Source: JAJZQD01 sp021847735 (GTDB taxonomy: Bacteria > Bacillota > Thermincolia > Thermincolales > UBA2595). From it: a stretch of 54,247 bases of DNA. The notes beneath the pieces are model-generated. The model was given only the letters and a program-made list of their open reading frames with translations. It did not search any database and was not told the DNA's origin. The stretch lies in NCBI GenBank assembly GCA_027324025.1, contig DAHVYW010000050.1, positions 1-54,247 of the forward strand, in the 5' to 3' direction. A program made the translations under genes and the position numbers. Positions 16,519-25,289 of this stretch are shown here, one piece after another (position 1 is the first letter of the stretch; the number at the start of each line of letters is the position of its first letter).

Positions 16519-18372
16519 ATGAGCAAAGTACTTGGTATTGATTTAGGTACGACATATTCCTGTATGGCCGTGATGGAAGGTGGGGAAGCTACCGTAATTC
16601 CCAATGCCGAAGGGGCCAGGACGACACCGTCGGTCGTAGCCTTCTCCAAAACGGGTGAGCGCCTGGTCGGCCAGGTTGCCAAACGCCAGGCTGTAACCAA
16701 CCCGGAAGGGACGGTTATGTCCATTAAGAGGCATATGGGTTCTAGCCACACGGTTAATCTAAACGGTAAGGAATACACCCCCCAGGAGATTTCGGCCATG
16801 ATCCTGCAGAAAATGAAAACAGATGCCGAAGCTTACTTGGGAGGAAAAGTTGAGAAAGCAGTTATTACCGTGCCGGCGTATTTTTCCGACAGCCAGCGTC
16901 AGGCTACCAAGGACGCAGGGAAGATTGCCGGGCTTGAAGTTTTAAGAATTATCAATGAGCCAACGGCTGCTGCCCTGGCTTATGGGCTGGACAAAGGTGA
17001 AGACCATACCATTCTGGTCTACGACCTGGGCGGGGGCACTTTTGACGTCTCGATACTGGAGCTGGGTGAAGGAGTATTTGAAGTCAAGGCCACCAGTGGC
17101 AACAACCGCCTGGGCGGTGACGATTTCGATGACAGGATTATCAACTGGATGGTTGAAGAGTTCAAGAAAGACTCCGGCATTGACCTCGGTAAAGATAAAA
17201 TGGCCATGCAGCGGCTGAAAGAGTCAGCAGAAAAGGCGAAAATCGAACTGTCCGGGGTTCTCACCACTAATGTCAACCTGCCGTTTATCACAGCAGATCA
17301 ATCGGGACCCAAGCATCTTGACCTGACCCTAAGCAGGGCCAAGTTTGATGAATTAACTGCCGACCTGGTGGAAAAGACTATGGGCCCCACGAGGCAGGCG
17401 TTGTCTGATTCCGGTTTGATACCTGAAAAGATTGACAAGGTTATTCTGGTCGGCGGTTCCACCCGTATTCCGGCTGTCCAGGAGGCCATTAAGAAAATTA
17501 CGGGGAAGGAACCTCACAAAGGCGTCAACCCCGATGAAGTTGTAGCCCTTGGGGCTGCCATCCAGGGCGGAGTCCTGGCCGGTGAAGTCAAGGATGTCCT
17601 GCTGCTGGACGTAACTCCGCTTTCCCTGGGGATTGAGACCCTGGGAGGGGTATCCACCAAACTTATCAACCGCAATACTACTATCCCGACATCCAAGAGC
17701 CAGATATTCTCAACGGCTTCTGACAACCAGACTTCCGTGGAAATCCACGTGCTGCAGGGTGAAAGGGAAATGGCGGCCGGCAACAAGACCCTTGGCAGGT
17801 TCCAGCTGACAGGTATTCCTCCGGCACCCCGGGGAATTCCGCAGGTAGAGGTCAAGTTCGATATTGACGCCAATGGTATTGTCCATGTTTCGGCTAAAGA
17901 TATGGCCACCGGCAACCAGCAGGCCATCACTATTACTGCTTCGGGCGGACTCAGCGACCAGGATATTGATAAAATGGTGCGGGAAGCCGAAACTCATGCC
18001 GCCGACGATGCCAAGCGCAAAGAAGAAGTTGAAACCAGGAACCAGGCTGACTCCCTGATTTACCAAGCGGAGAAAACCGTCAAGGATTTCGGTGACAAAG
18101 CTGACAAAAACCTGGTGGATAAAGTAGACCAGGCAATCAAGGAACTCAGAGATGCCTTGAACGGTACTGATACTGAGGCTATCAAACAGAAATCCGAAGA
18201 ACTTACCAAGCCGCTGTACGAACTGACCACAGCGATGTATCAGCAGACCGCCCAGGCCCAGGGAGCCCCAGGCGCCGAAGGAACTCAGGGCGCCCCCGGT
18301 GGAGCGGAAGCCCCGGAGGATGAGAATGTTGTTGATGCCGAATATAAAGTTGTAGACGACGATAAAAAGTAG
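16519..18372 (+). CDS. dnaK: chaperone DnaK (Hsp70)
   Basis: 617 aa with all Hsp70 signatures: GIDLGTTYSCMAVMEGGE at the start, VYDLGGGTFDVSILELG at about 175-192, VILVGGSTRIPAVQE at about 310-325, then the substrate-binding domain (LLLDVTPLSLGIETLGG) and a helical lid ending in the EDENVVDAEYKVVDDDKK tail. The A-P-G-rich linker before the tail is usual. It is an ATP-driven holdase/foldase working with DnaJ and GrpE. CAGGAGG precedes the ATG. Confidence 0.98.
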   Translation: MSKVLGIDLGTTYSCMAVMEGGEATVIPNAEGARTTPSVVAFSKTGERLVGQVAKRQAVTNPEGTVMSIKRHMGSSHTVNLNGKEYTPQEISAMILQKMKTDAEAYLGGKVEKAVITVPAYFSDSQRQATKDAGKIAGLEVLRIINEPTAAALAYGLDKGEDHTILVYDLGGGTFDVSILELGEGVFEVKATSGNNRLGGDDFDDRIINWMVEEFKKDSGIDLGKDKMAMQRLKESAEKAKIELSGVLTTNVNLPFITADQSGPKHLDLTLSRAKFDELTADLVEKTMGPTRQALSDSGLIPEKIDKVILVGGSTRIPAVQEAIKKITGKEPHKGVNPDEVVALGAAIQGGVLAGEVKDVLLLDVTPLSLGIETLGGVSTKLINRNTTIPTSKSQIFSTASDNQTSVEIHVLQGEREMAAGNKTLGRFQLTGIPPAPRGIPQVEVKFDIDANGIVHVSAKDMATGNQQAITITASGGLSDQDIDKMVREAETHAADDAKRKEEVETRNQADSLIYQAEKTVKDFGDKADKNLVDKVDQAIKELRDALNGTDTEAIKQKSEELTKPLYELTTAMYQQTAQAQGAPGAEGTQGAPGGAEAPEDENVVDAEYKVVDDDKK

Positions 18373-18422
18373 GAATAGAATAGATACTGGAATAGTTCAG
18401 GCAGTTTAAGGGGTTAAAAAAT

Positions 18423-19556
18423 ATGAGCAAAAGAGATTATTATGAGGTCTTGGGAGTCGAAAAGAATGCTTCCGAAGCTGACCTAAAAAAAGCCTTCAGG
18501 AAAATGGCCCGGAAATACCACCCAGATGTTAATCAGGGAAACAAAGATACCGAGGCTAAGTTTAAAGAAATAAATGAGGCCTATGAGGTACTTTCTGACC
18601 CACAGAAGCGGGCCCAATACGACCAGTTTGGCCATGCTGCCTTTGGTCAGGGCACCGGTGATGCTGGGTACGGCGGCTTCGGCGGCTTTGGCGGGTCTGA
18701 TTTTGGCGGCTTTGGGGACATTTTCGAAGCCTTTTTCGGCGGTGGCGGCCAGAGGCGTAGAGGTCCAGCCAAGGGTGCAGACCTGCGGTATAACCTCGAT
18801 ATTTCCTTTGAGGAGTCTGCCTTTGGCCTGGAGAGAGACATCAACGTTCCCCGCATGGAAACATGCGAAAAGTGCAAGGGGAGCGGTGCGGCACCGGGCA
18901 CTTCACCGGTAACGTGCCCCAAGTGCAGCGGCACAGGGCAGCTGCAGTATACACAGTCTACCCCCTTTGGACGTTTTGTGCAGTCCAGGGTTTGCGACCA
19001 ATGCCACGGTGAAGGCAGAACGGTGGAAAGTCCTTGTCCCGAATGCAGTGGCTCTGGGTATGTCAAGAAAACGCGCAAGATTCATGTAAAGATTCCCGGT
19101 GGTGTTGACACCGGCTCCAGGCTGCGGGTTACGGGCGAAGGTGAACCCGGGGAACATGGCGGGCCGCATGGGGACCTTTATGTTTATATCAAAGTGAAAT
19201 CCCACAAGGTATTTAAGCGTGAGGGTAATGATGTCCTAACAGAAATCAAGGTGTCCTTCCCGCAGGCTGCCCTGGGTGATGAAGTGGAAGTACCTACCCT
19301 GGACGGCATGGTGCAGTTAAAGGTGCCTGAGGGCACCCAGTCCGGCACATTTTTCCGCCTCAAAGGGAAAGGTATTCCGGATGTACACGGTTACGGCAGG
19401 GGCGACCAGCATGTCAAAGTCACTGTTGTAACCCCAGCCAAATTGACGGAGCAACAGAAAGATCTGCTCAGAGAATTAGCCTCCACCATGGGAGAAAACC
19501 CTGCGGGGATAGAGAAAGGCTTTTTCGAAAAAGTTAAGGATGCGATTATTGGCTAA
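18423..19556 (+). CDS. dnaJ: chaperone DnaJ (Hsp40)
   Basis: 377-aa type I DnaJ: J domain (residues 1-70, with KYHPDVN carrying HPD), a G/F-rich stretch (about 75-115), four zinc repeats CEKCKGSG, CPKCSGTG, CDQCHGEG and CPECSGSG (about 145-215), and the C-terminal substrate domain. It delivers clients to DnaK and stimulates its ATPase. Last gene of the CIRCE operon; a large inverted-repeat element follows 9 bases after the stop. Confidence 0.98.
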   Translation: MSKRDYYEVLGVEKNASEADLKKAFRKMARKYHPDVNQGNKDTEAKFKEINEAYEVLSDPQKRAQYDQFGHAAFGQGTGDAGYGGFGGFGGSDFGGFGDIFEAFFGGGGQRRRGPAKGADLRYNLDISFEESAFGLERDINVPRMETCEKCKGSGAAPGTSPVTCPKCSGTGQLQYTQSTPFGRFVQSRVCDQCHGEGRTVESPCPECSGSGYVKKTRKIHVKIPGGVDTGSRLRVTGEGEPGEHGGPHGDLYVYIKVKSHKVFKREGNDVLTEIKVSFPQAALGDEVEVPTLDGMVQLKVPEGTQSGTFFRLKGKGIPDVHGYGRGDQHVKVTVVTPAKLTEQQKDLLRELASTMGENPAGIEKGFFEKVKDAIIG

Positions 19557-19564
19557 AAAATAGG

Positions 19565-19763
19565 GGTTGTCTCAAAAAAGGGGCAGCCTCGTTGATTTGG
19601 GGCAAGGAAGAGGCAGGTGTATTCCTCCGAGCGAGCAACAACTCAGCCGGCATAAAGACCGCTCCCGCTAACGCGGTCGCGGGCCGGCGGACGTCAGCCT
19701 CGCTCTGCGAAATACACCTGCCTCTTCCCTCCTTAGCCGTATGAGCTGCCCTTTTTAGGACAG
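19565..19763 (+). repeat. Family 2 inverted-repeat element, copy A
   Basis: About 200 bases that can fold into one long branched stem. The outer arms (TTGTCTCAAAAAAGGGGCAGC and its imperfect complement near 19745) enclose a perfect 18-bp inverted repeat: GGAAGAGGCAGGTGTATT at 19606-19623 and its complement at 19711-19728. The core contains CCTCCGAGCGAGCAACAAC, shared with 44685-44753 and, reversed, with 26798-26834. The element sits just after dnaJ and may serve as its terminator. No open frame of interest. MITE-like or BIME-like. Confidence 0.7.
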
Positions 19764-19827
19764 TGAAATTTCCGTCCTTTAATCCCTTTTTGCGTGTTGG
19801 TATTTTTGCTTTGACAAACCTTAAAAG

Positions 19828-19856
19828 TTGGGAAAAGCCGGTTTTTATGTTATAGT
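19828..19856 (+). promoter_or_regulatory. possible promoter of prmA
   Basis: TTGGGA at 19828-19833, a 17-base spacer and TATAGT at 19851-19856. A better -35 (TTGACA at 19811) is too far away to pair with it. Confidence 0.4.
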
Positions 19857-19947
19857 ACAAATAGGACAATAATTTAGGCTATTGAGTAGTTATATTCCAA
19901 TATTTTTTTACTGGCCACTGGCAACTAAACAAATAGGAAGTGGTAAA

Positions 19948-20886
19948 GTGAATTGGCGGGAAATATCGGTTAATGCAGACAAAATCGCGGCCGAAGCCGT
20001 TTCCGATATCTTAATTGAATGTGGCGCCGGCGGGGTAGCTATTGAAGACCCTGTTATGATAAACCAGCGGATTGCGGAAAATGTCTGGGATGCCTTTGCC
20101 TTTCCAGACGAACTGCTGAATAGAAATTATGTTACGGTAAAGGCGTATTTTCCTAGGGACCATAAATTAGCTGGACGCATTCGTCAACTGAAAGAGCGGC
20201 TCTGTAACCTTCAAGGTGCATTTACGCCAGACCCTGTTAAAGGTATGGATTTTAGCGATGTCAGGGAGGAAGACTGGGCCAACTCGTGGAAGGCTTATTA
20301 CAAACCGGTTCAGGTAAGTGAGCGAATTGTCATAAAACCCACCTGGGAAAGCTATTGTCAGGCGCCTGGGCAGCTGGTTATAGAGCTTGACCCCGGGATG
20401 GCTTTTGGAACAGGAACTCATTCTACCACAACAATGTGTATCAAGTCACTTGAAAAAATAATCAAAGGCGGCGAAAACGTTTTTGACATCGGAACCGGCT
20501 CGGGCATCCTCTCTATAGTGGCCGCCAAGCTGGGAGCCGGGGCAGTTAAAGCTGTAGACATGGATGAAGTGGCCGTCGAAGCGGCCAGGGAGAATGTCAA
20601 GGTTAATGGCGTAGGACATATTGTGGAAGTGACGGCAGGCAACCTGCTTGACGGTGTCCAAGGAACGGCTGATGTTGTAGCTGCCAATATTATAGCAGAT
20701 GTAATTATAAGATTATGCCCCGACGCCGCTAAGGCGGTTAAGACCGGGGGGAGGTTTGTGGCCTCCGGAATTATTGCCGCCAGGGCGGAAGAAGTCCTAA
20801 AACATATTAAACAACAAGGCTTTGTAGTTGAAGAAGTGACCCGGGAAGGAGAATGGGTCTCTTTGGTGGCTGTCAGGGAGGATTGA
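19948..20886 (+). CDS. prmA: ribosomal protein L11 methyltransferase
   Basis: 312-aa SAM-dependent methyltransferase that trimethylates ribosomal protein L11. The N-terminal substrate domain starts NWREISVNADKIAAEAVSDIL and ends at EEDWANSWKAYYKP; motif MAFGTGTHSTT and the Rossmann motif I DIGTGSGILSIVAAKLGA follow, then AANIIADVI in place of the NPP(Y/F) motif, as usual in PrmA. GTG at 19948 with TAGGAAG upstream gives the family length; the upstream extension to 19882 is unlike PrmA. It leads the prmA-rsmE-mtaB operon, with rsmE one base after its stop. Confidence 0.94.
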   Translation: MNWREISVNADKIAAEAVSDILIECGAGGVAIEDPVMINQRIAENVWDAFAFPDELLNRNYVTVKAYFPRDHKLAGRIRQLKERLCNLQGAFTPDPVKGMDFSDVREEDWANSWKAYYKPVQVSERIVIKPTWESYCQAPGQLVIELDPGMAFGTGTHSTTTMCIKSLEKIIKGGENVFDIGTGSGILSIVAAKLGAGAVKAVDMDEVAVEAARENVKVNGVGHIVEVTAGNLLDGVQGTADVVAANIIADVIIRLCPDAAKAVKTGGRFVASGIIAARAEEVLKHIKQQGFVVEEVTREGEWVSLVAVRED

Positions 20887-20887
20887 A

Positions 20888-21646
20888 ATGGCCCGGTTTT
20901 TCGTTTCCGAAAATTCAATAAAACAAAATTGTGCTGTGATTTCCGGGCCGGATGTAAAACACATTGACCGGGTTTTGCGCCTTCGGCCGGGGGATGTAAT
21001 TGGGATTTCTACCGGTAACGGAAGGGAATTTGAAGCCAGGATCAGGGAAATAACTAACAGGGAAGTAGTTTGCGACATAATTGCTGAAAAAGAGACCTCA
21101 CCTGAACCACCGGTAAAAGTCACCCTTTTCCAGGGGCTGCCCAAAGGTGACAAGATGGAACTGGTGATTCAAAAGGGAACGGAACTGGGGGTTGCCTGCA
21201 TTGCCCCTATAGTTTGTGAGCGCACCGTTGTGAAGCTGGATACAGCAAAGGCCGGCGCCAGGCAGGTGCGTTGGCAGAGAGTAGCGGAAGAGGCTGCCAA
21301 ACAATCCCGGAGGACCGTTGTTCCCAAGGTGTTAGAGCCTTTGACCTTTGAAACAGCCTTGGGGCAGTTGGGAGCAGAAGTTATGGCTGTTATGCCTTGG
21401 GAAGAGGAACATACCAGCGGAATAGGGTATGTCCTTAAGAATTACAAAGGTGCCAAACACGAGGTCGCTATCTTCATCGGCCCGGAAGGCGGTTTTTCGA
21501 AGAGGGAAGCCGAGACAGCCAGGGCCAGAGGGGTTTTTCCGGTATCGCTGGGTCCCCGCATCATGCGTACGGAAACTGCCGGTATTGTGGCTGTTGCCCT
21601 TGTGTTATATGAACTGGGGGATTTGGGAGGGACCGTCAATGGCTAA
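20888..21646 (+). CDS. rsmE: 16S rRNA (uracil-1498-N3)-methyltransferase RsmE
   Basis: 252-aa SPOUT-class methyltransferase. A PUA-like N-terminal domain (FFVSENSIKQNCAVISGPDVKH, then RVLRLRPGD) precedes the knot with IFIGPEGGFSKREAE and LGPRIMRTETAGIVA, which bind SAM. It modifies U1498 in the 30S decoding region. It overlaps mtaB by 8 bases. Confidence 0.95.
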   Translation: MARFFVSENSIKQNCAVISGPDVKHIDRVLRLRPGDVIGISTGNGREFEARIREITNREVVCDIIAEKETSPEPPVKVTLFQGLPKGDKMELVIQKGTELGVACIAPIVCERTVVKLDTAKAGARQVRWQRVAEEAAKQSRRTVVPKVLEPLTFETALGQLGAEVMAVMPWEEEHTSGIGYVLKNYKGAKHEVAIFIGPEGGFSKREAETARARGVFPVSLGPRIMRTETAGIVAVALVLYELGDLGGTVNG

Positions 21647-22949
21647 AAAAGTTGCCCTTTACACTCTTGGCTGCAAGACAAACCAGTATGAAAGCGAAGC
21701 TATGGCCAGCCTCTTCCGCCACCACGGTTATGATAACGTGCAATTTGACCAAAAGGCCGATATATATATAATCAACACATGTACTGTTACCCACTTGGGG
21801 GATCGCAAATCAAGGCAAATAATCCGGCGGGCGGTCAGAAAAAATCCTGATGCTGTTATTGCCGTTACCGGATGTTACGCCCAAACTTCGCCCGGCGAAG
21901 TTTTGGAAATTCCCGGGGTGGACCTGGTTATCGGGACCAGGGACAGGGACAGGATTGTACAGCTAGTGGAAGAGGCCGGTAAATCTCCGGTCCCGGTCAA
22001 TGCCGTGAAGGATATCGTTTCCCACCGATCTTTTGAAGAAATGCCTATTCTGGACTACGAGAACAGGACCCGGGCTTTCGTGAAAATTCAGGAGGGATGC
22101 AACAACTTTTGTACATACTGCATAATTCCTTACGCCCGCGGCCCGTTGCGGAGTCGTGACCCAGAAAACATCCTGGCGGAAGTAAGGAAGCTGGTGGATG
22201 AGGGTTTCGGTGAGATAGTCCTCGCCGGGATTCATATTGGCGCTTACGGTACCGGGCTTTTGGAGAAAATAGACCTGGCGGATCTGGTGGTCAGGATTGC
22301 CCTTGTACCGGGTTTAAAGAGGCTCAGGCTGGGCTCTGTGGAACCCCTCGATATCACACCCCGCCTAATCAGAGCTATTGCCGAAATCCGCACGGTATGC
22401 CGGCATTTGCACATCCCGCTGCAGAGCGGGGATGACCTCATTTTAAGTCGCATGCAAAGGAAGTATAATGCCTTTGAGTTCTCCCGCATGGTGAGCGCTG
22501 TGAGAGGCCAGATACCTGAAATCGCCATTACGACAGACGTGATCGTAGGTTTCCCCGGTGAAACAGAGGAGGAATTCGGAAACACCCTGGAATTTGTGAA
22601 GGACGTGGGTTTTTGTAAAACTCATGTGTTTAAATATTCCCCCAGAAAAGGAACGCCGGCTGCGGGGTATCCGGACCAGGTATCTGCCGAGGCCAAGGAT
22701 ACTAGAAGTAAGAGGTTGATAGCCCTCGGCCGGGAAAACCAGAAGAGGTTTGCCGCCAAGTTTATCGGAGAGTCTGTCGAAGTTCTCGCCGAACAGTTGG
22801 TTGATAAGGAAAAGGATGTATGGGAAGGGCTGACCGATAACTATATAAAGGTTTTGTTTAAAAGCGCCGAGAATCTCAGGGGAAACTTCGTAGAGGTCAG
22901 AACTGTAAAGCTTCAAGGGACAAGTTTGCTGGCGAAAATCAAGATTTGA
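21639..22949 (+). CDS. mtaB: tRNA threonylcarbamoyladenosine methylthiotransferase MtaB
   Basis: 436-aa radical SAM methylthiotransferase making ms2t6A37 in tRNA. The N-terminal UPF0004 domain supplies three cluster cysteines (LGCKTNQYES, NTCTVT, TGCYAQ), the radical SAM motif is EGCNNFCTYCIIPYARG, and a TRAM-like domain closes the protein. ATG at 21639 follows GGGAGGG inside the end of rsmE; the open frame upstream is rsmE in another phase. Confidence 0.95.
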   Translation: MAKKVALYTLGCKTNQYESEAMASLFRHHGYDNVQFDQKADIYIINTCTVTHLGDRKSRQIIRRAVRKNPDAVIAVTGCYAQTSPGEVLEIPGVDLVIGTRDRDRIVQLVEEAGKSPVPVNAVKDIVSHRSFEEMPILDYENRTRAFVKIQEGCNNFCTYCIIPYARGPLRSRDPENILAEVRKLVDEGFGEIVLAGIHIGAYGTGLLEKIDLADLVVRIALVPGLKRLRLGSVEPLDITPRLIRAIAEIRTVCRHLHIPLQSGDDLILSRMQRKYNAFEFSRMVSAVRGQIPEIAITTDVIVGFPGETEEEFGNTLEFVKDVGFCKTHVFKYSPRKGTPAAGYPDQVSAEAKDTRSKRLIALGRENQKRFAAKFIGESVEVLAEQLVDKEKDVWEGLTDNYIKVLFKSAENLRGNFVEVRTVKLQGTSLLAKIKI

Positions 22950-23060
22950 GTTAAAATTAAGCGGACGGAAGGATTTTTACCTTTTTACGTCGAATACAGT
23001 TTTTCCGTACATTTTTCGGCGCTTTTTCGAATTTGACATTTTTTAAGGGGGTGTGCAAAA

Positions 23061-23402
23061 GTGCAGGACTGCATTTTTTGCAAAATTGTACGCAAGGAAA
23101 TTCCCAGCCAGATAGTATATGAGGACGACAGGGTGCTGGTTTTTAAGGATATCAATCCCCTGGCGCCGGTACACTTCTTAATTATTCCCAAGGAACATTT
23201 GTCTAACCTTCTTGACATCAAAGAAGACAATGTGGATTTGATTGGCCACATCCACTTGGTGGCTAATAAACTGGCCAGAGATGCCGGGATTGCGGAAAAA
23301 GGTTATCGTGTGGTGACCAACTGCAACAAAGAAGGTGGACAGATTATTTTCCACCTTCATTACCACCTTATCGGCGGGGAGCAACTCCGTGACTTTGCTT
23401 AG
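23061..23402 (+). CDS. HIT family nucleotide hydrolase (HinT-like)
   Basis: 113-aa HINT-branch protein. CIFCKIVRKEIPS carries two of the zinc-type cysteines, and the active site is HLHYHLIGGE, which keeps the H-x-H-x-H core. HINT enzymes hydrolyse adenosine phosphoramidates and aminoacyl-AMP. GTG start with AAGGGGGTGTG upstream. It commonly sits between mtaB and rpsU in Clostridia, as here. Confidence 0.93.
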   Translation: MQDCIFCKIVRKEIPSQIVYEDDRVLVFKDINPLAPVHFLIIPKEHLSNLLDIKEDNVDLIGHIHLVANKLARDAGIAEKGYRVVTNCNKEGGQIIFHLHYHLIGGEQLRDFA

Positions 23403-23407
23403 TAGAG

Positions 23408-23437
23408 TTGACACTTTACCGCGGGATATAGTATAAT
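23408..23437 (+). promoter_or_regulatory. promoter of rpsU-yqeY
   Basis: Consensus TTGACA at 23408-23413, an 18-base spacer and TATAAT at 23432-23437. About 100 bases of leader follow before rpsU. Confidence 0.75.
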
Positions 23438-23539
23438 AAACAATGTGTAATTTTATGCCCTGGCAACGCGGCAATGGTTACAGAAACTATCGAAGATTAT
23501 TCTCTGCATCATTGTCAGTAGCGGAGGGAGGGATAATGA

Positions 23540-23716
23540 ATGTCTGAAGTCAAAGTCGGAAAAAATGAAACCTTGGATAGTGCCCTTAGGCGTTTCAAAA
23601 GGTCATGCCAAAAATCGGGGGTACTGTCTGAACTTAGAAGACGCGAGCACTACGAGAAGCCAAGCGTTAAGAGAAAGAAAAAATCTGAGGCAGCTAGGAA
23701 GAGGAAATTCGTTTAA
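23540..23716 (+). CDS. rpsU: 30S ribosomal protein S21
   Basis: 58-aa basic protein: SEVKVGKNETLDSALRRFKR at the start, GVLSELRRREHYEKPS in the middle and a Lys/Arg tail KRKKKSEAARKRKF. This is bS21 at its usual length. GGAGGGAGG precedes the ATG. It is co-transcribed with yqeY, 12 bases downstream. Confidence 0.96.
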   Translation: MSEVKVGKNETLDSALRRFKRSCQKSGVLSELRRREHYEKPSVKRKKKSEAARKRKFV

Positions 23717-23728
23717 GGAGGATTCCTA

Positions 23729-24178
23729 ATGTCCCTTCAGGAACAGCTTGCCGAAGATATGAAGACCGCTATGAAAGACAAGGAAAGCGGTAAAAAGAGA
23801 CTTTCTGTTATCCGCATGGTTCGTTCCTCCCTGAAGAATGTTGAAATAGACAAAAAGAAAGAACTTTCCGAAGATGAAGTTATTGAAGTCTTGGCCAGGG
23901 AAGTAAAAAAGAGAAGAGATGCCCTGGGGGAATACGTCAAAGTAGGCCGGCAGGATATTGCCGACGGGCTGCAGGAAGAGATCGGGATACTTATCAAATA
24001 CCTTCCCGAACAGATGTCTGAGGAAGAGGTCCGCAGCCTTGTAAAAGGAGTAATAGCTGAAGTTCAGCCTACCGGGCCCAAAGACATGGGCAAGGTCATG
24101 GGAAAGCTCATGCCCAAGATAAAGGGAATGGCCGACGGAAAACTTGTTAACCAGGTTGTTAAAGAGTTTTTAGGGTAG
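23729..24178 (+). CDS. yqeY: GatB/YqeY domain protein
   Basis: 149 aa. YqeY proteins resemble the tail domain of the GatB amidotransferase subunit and are thought to bind tRNA. LQEQLAEDMKTAMKDKESGKK, IRMVRSSLKNVEIDKKKEL and the end PTGPKDMGKVMGKLMPKIKG with ADGKLVNQVV are family signatures. AGGAGG precedes the ATG; it follows rpsU in the usual order. Confidence 0.93.
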   Translation: MSLQEQLAEDMKTAMKDKESGKKRLSVIRMVRSSLKNVEIDKKKELSEDEVIEVLAREVKKRRDALGEYVKVGRQDIADGLQEEIGILIKYLPEQMSEEEVRSLVKGVIAEVQPTGPKDMGKVMGKLMPKIKGMADGKLVNQVVKEFLG

Positions 24179-24186
24179 TTATAGGA

Positions 24187-24216
24187 GGCTGTCCCAAAAT
24201 TCAATTTGGGACAGCC
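24187..24216 (+). terminator. probable terminator after yqeY
   Basis: Strong stem GGCTGTCCCAAA/TTTGGGACAGCC without an immediate T-run (CTTACTAT follows), so termination may be weak. Confidence 0.5.
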
Positions 24217-24413
24217 CTTACTATAGACTGCCCCTTTTTCACAAATTGTCCACATCATTGGAAAAAAATAACAGAGGATATCGGGGAGGATTGTAGAATC
24301 ATTCCCCTACGGTCATTTAGTTACCGTCTGGTTTAACCCTATAACAGTGCCGAATGTACTTTGTACAGCGGGGGATTTTTATCCTGGGGTGAATTGCTAA
24401 CGCATAAGCCAAA

Positions 24414-24851
24414 TTGAAGGTTTTGCCCGAGTCGGGGCAAAGGGTACCGTCCAGGAAACGGTCTCCTTCCAGGGATAACTCCAGATCTACGGCCCAGATA
24501 ACCCGCATAGCGATTTCCTTAAGAGGGACACCTTACAAGCGAAACGGCCATTCCCCGGAAGGTTTCGATTGTTCCGGGTTTACCCGGTATGTCTTTAAGG
24601 CAGGTGGTGGCATTGATTTGCCGAGGACATCGGCCGACCAGGCCCGGGTTGGCACTGCGGTGTCGAGAAATAATTTGGAGCCGGGAGATATCGTGTATTT
24701 TAATACCTCTGGCGAAGGTGTCAGCCATGTCGGTATATTTATTGGAGGGGACGCTTTCATAAGCTCTACCACTTCTGTGGGAGTGAAGGTTGACAGCCTG
24801 GCCGATGAGTACTGGAACAAGCGCTACCTGGGGGCCCGCAGAGTGGTTTAG
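24414..24851 (+). CDS. NlpC/P60 cysteine peptidase, N-terminus uncertain
   Basis: The C-terminal about 115 aa form a complete NlpC/P60 domain: GTPYKRNG, GFDCSGFTRYVF with the catalytic Cys, LEPGDIVYFNT and VSHVGIFIGGDAFI with the catalytic His. Such enzymes cut D-Glu-diaminopimelate links in peptidoglycan. The first 30 residues (PESGQRVPSRKRSPSRDN) are not a signal peptide, the only in-frame starts are TTG-type (24414) without a ribosome binding site, and a stop lies at 24405-24407. The gene may have lost its export signal and SH3 repeats, or the start may be misplaced. Confidence 0.7.
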   Translation: MKVLPESGQRVPSRKRSPSRDNSRSTAQITRIAISLRGTPYKRNGHSPEGFDCSGFTRYVFKAGGGIDLPRTSADQARVGTAVSRNNLEPGDIVYFNTSGEGVSHVGIFIGGDAFISSTTSVGVKVDSLADEYWNKRYLGARRVV

Positions 24852-24951
24852 TGAAAGGATGATTAGCCGGGCTTTGCATACCTGCAAACCTACAGGAAAC
24901 AGTAATCGGCAGATATGACCTGAAAAGGTCTAAAACCGGCTAAAAAGGCAA

Positions 24952-24980
24952 TTGACTTTAGTGAAATGAACAGATATAAT
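24952..24980 (+). promoter_or_regulatory. promoter of the Mn2+ riboswitch transcript
   Basis: TTGACT at 24952-24957, a 17-base spacer and a perfect TATAAT at 24975-24980, 18 bases before the riboswitch. Confidence 0.85.
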
Positions 24981-24997
24981 TCAGTTAACTAAATAAC

Positions 24998-25133
24998 CAA
25001 AGGGGAGTAGCCAGCGGGTTGTACCGCCGGGTAAAATCGTCAGAACGGTGGCGTTCATAGCACCACCCGGTTTTACCGACAGTTTTGTCAGGCCAGACCT
25101 TTACCATACATAAAAATGGTAAAGGTCTTTTTG
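24998..25133 (+). ncRNA. yybP-ykoY (manganese) riboswitch with terminator
   Basis: AAAGGGGAGTAGC at the 5' side, TCGTCAGAACGG in the middle, the closing CCCGGTTTTACCGACAG arm and the 3' segment GCCAGACCTTTACC followed by its complement GGTAAAGGTCTTTTTG match the yybP-ykoY class, which senses Mn2+ and turns genes on by preventing termination. The terminator is at about 25095-25133. The usual downstream genes (mntP, TerC- or UPF0016-type exporters) are not here; the next genes are lemA and a TPM protein 157 bases on. A further TATAAT-like box near 25170 could give lemA its own promoter. Confidence 0.85.
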
Positions 25134-25289
25134 TTTTAATGGTTATTCACCTTCAGTAGTTATTGTATTGTATAATGAAAGGAGGGGTTTCGAAAAAAAA
25201 CCTTATATTTAGAGGATTACTGTCAACAAAAAGTGTAATAAACAAGGTAAATGAATTTTCATGACAACAAAAAGGGAGGATTTGAACAG

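Noticed and set aside
24317..24508. 63-aa minus-strand open frame before the NlpC/P60 gene
   Set aside because: It overlaps the NlpC frame, has no recognisable domain and no ribosome binding site. Kept out, although the region's unclear NlpC start leaves a little doubt.
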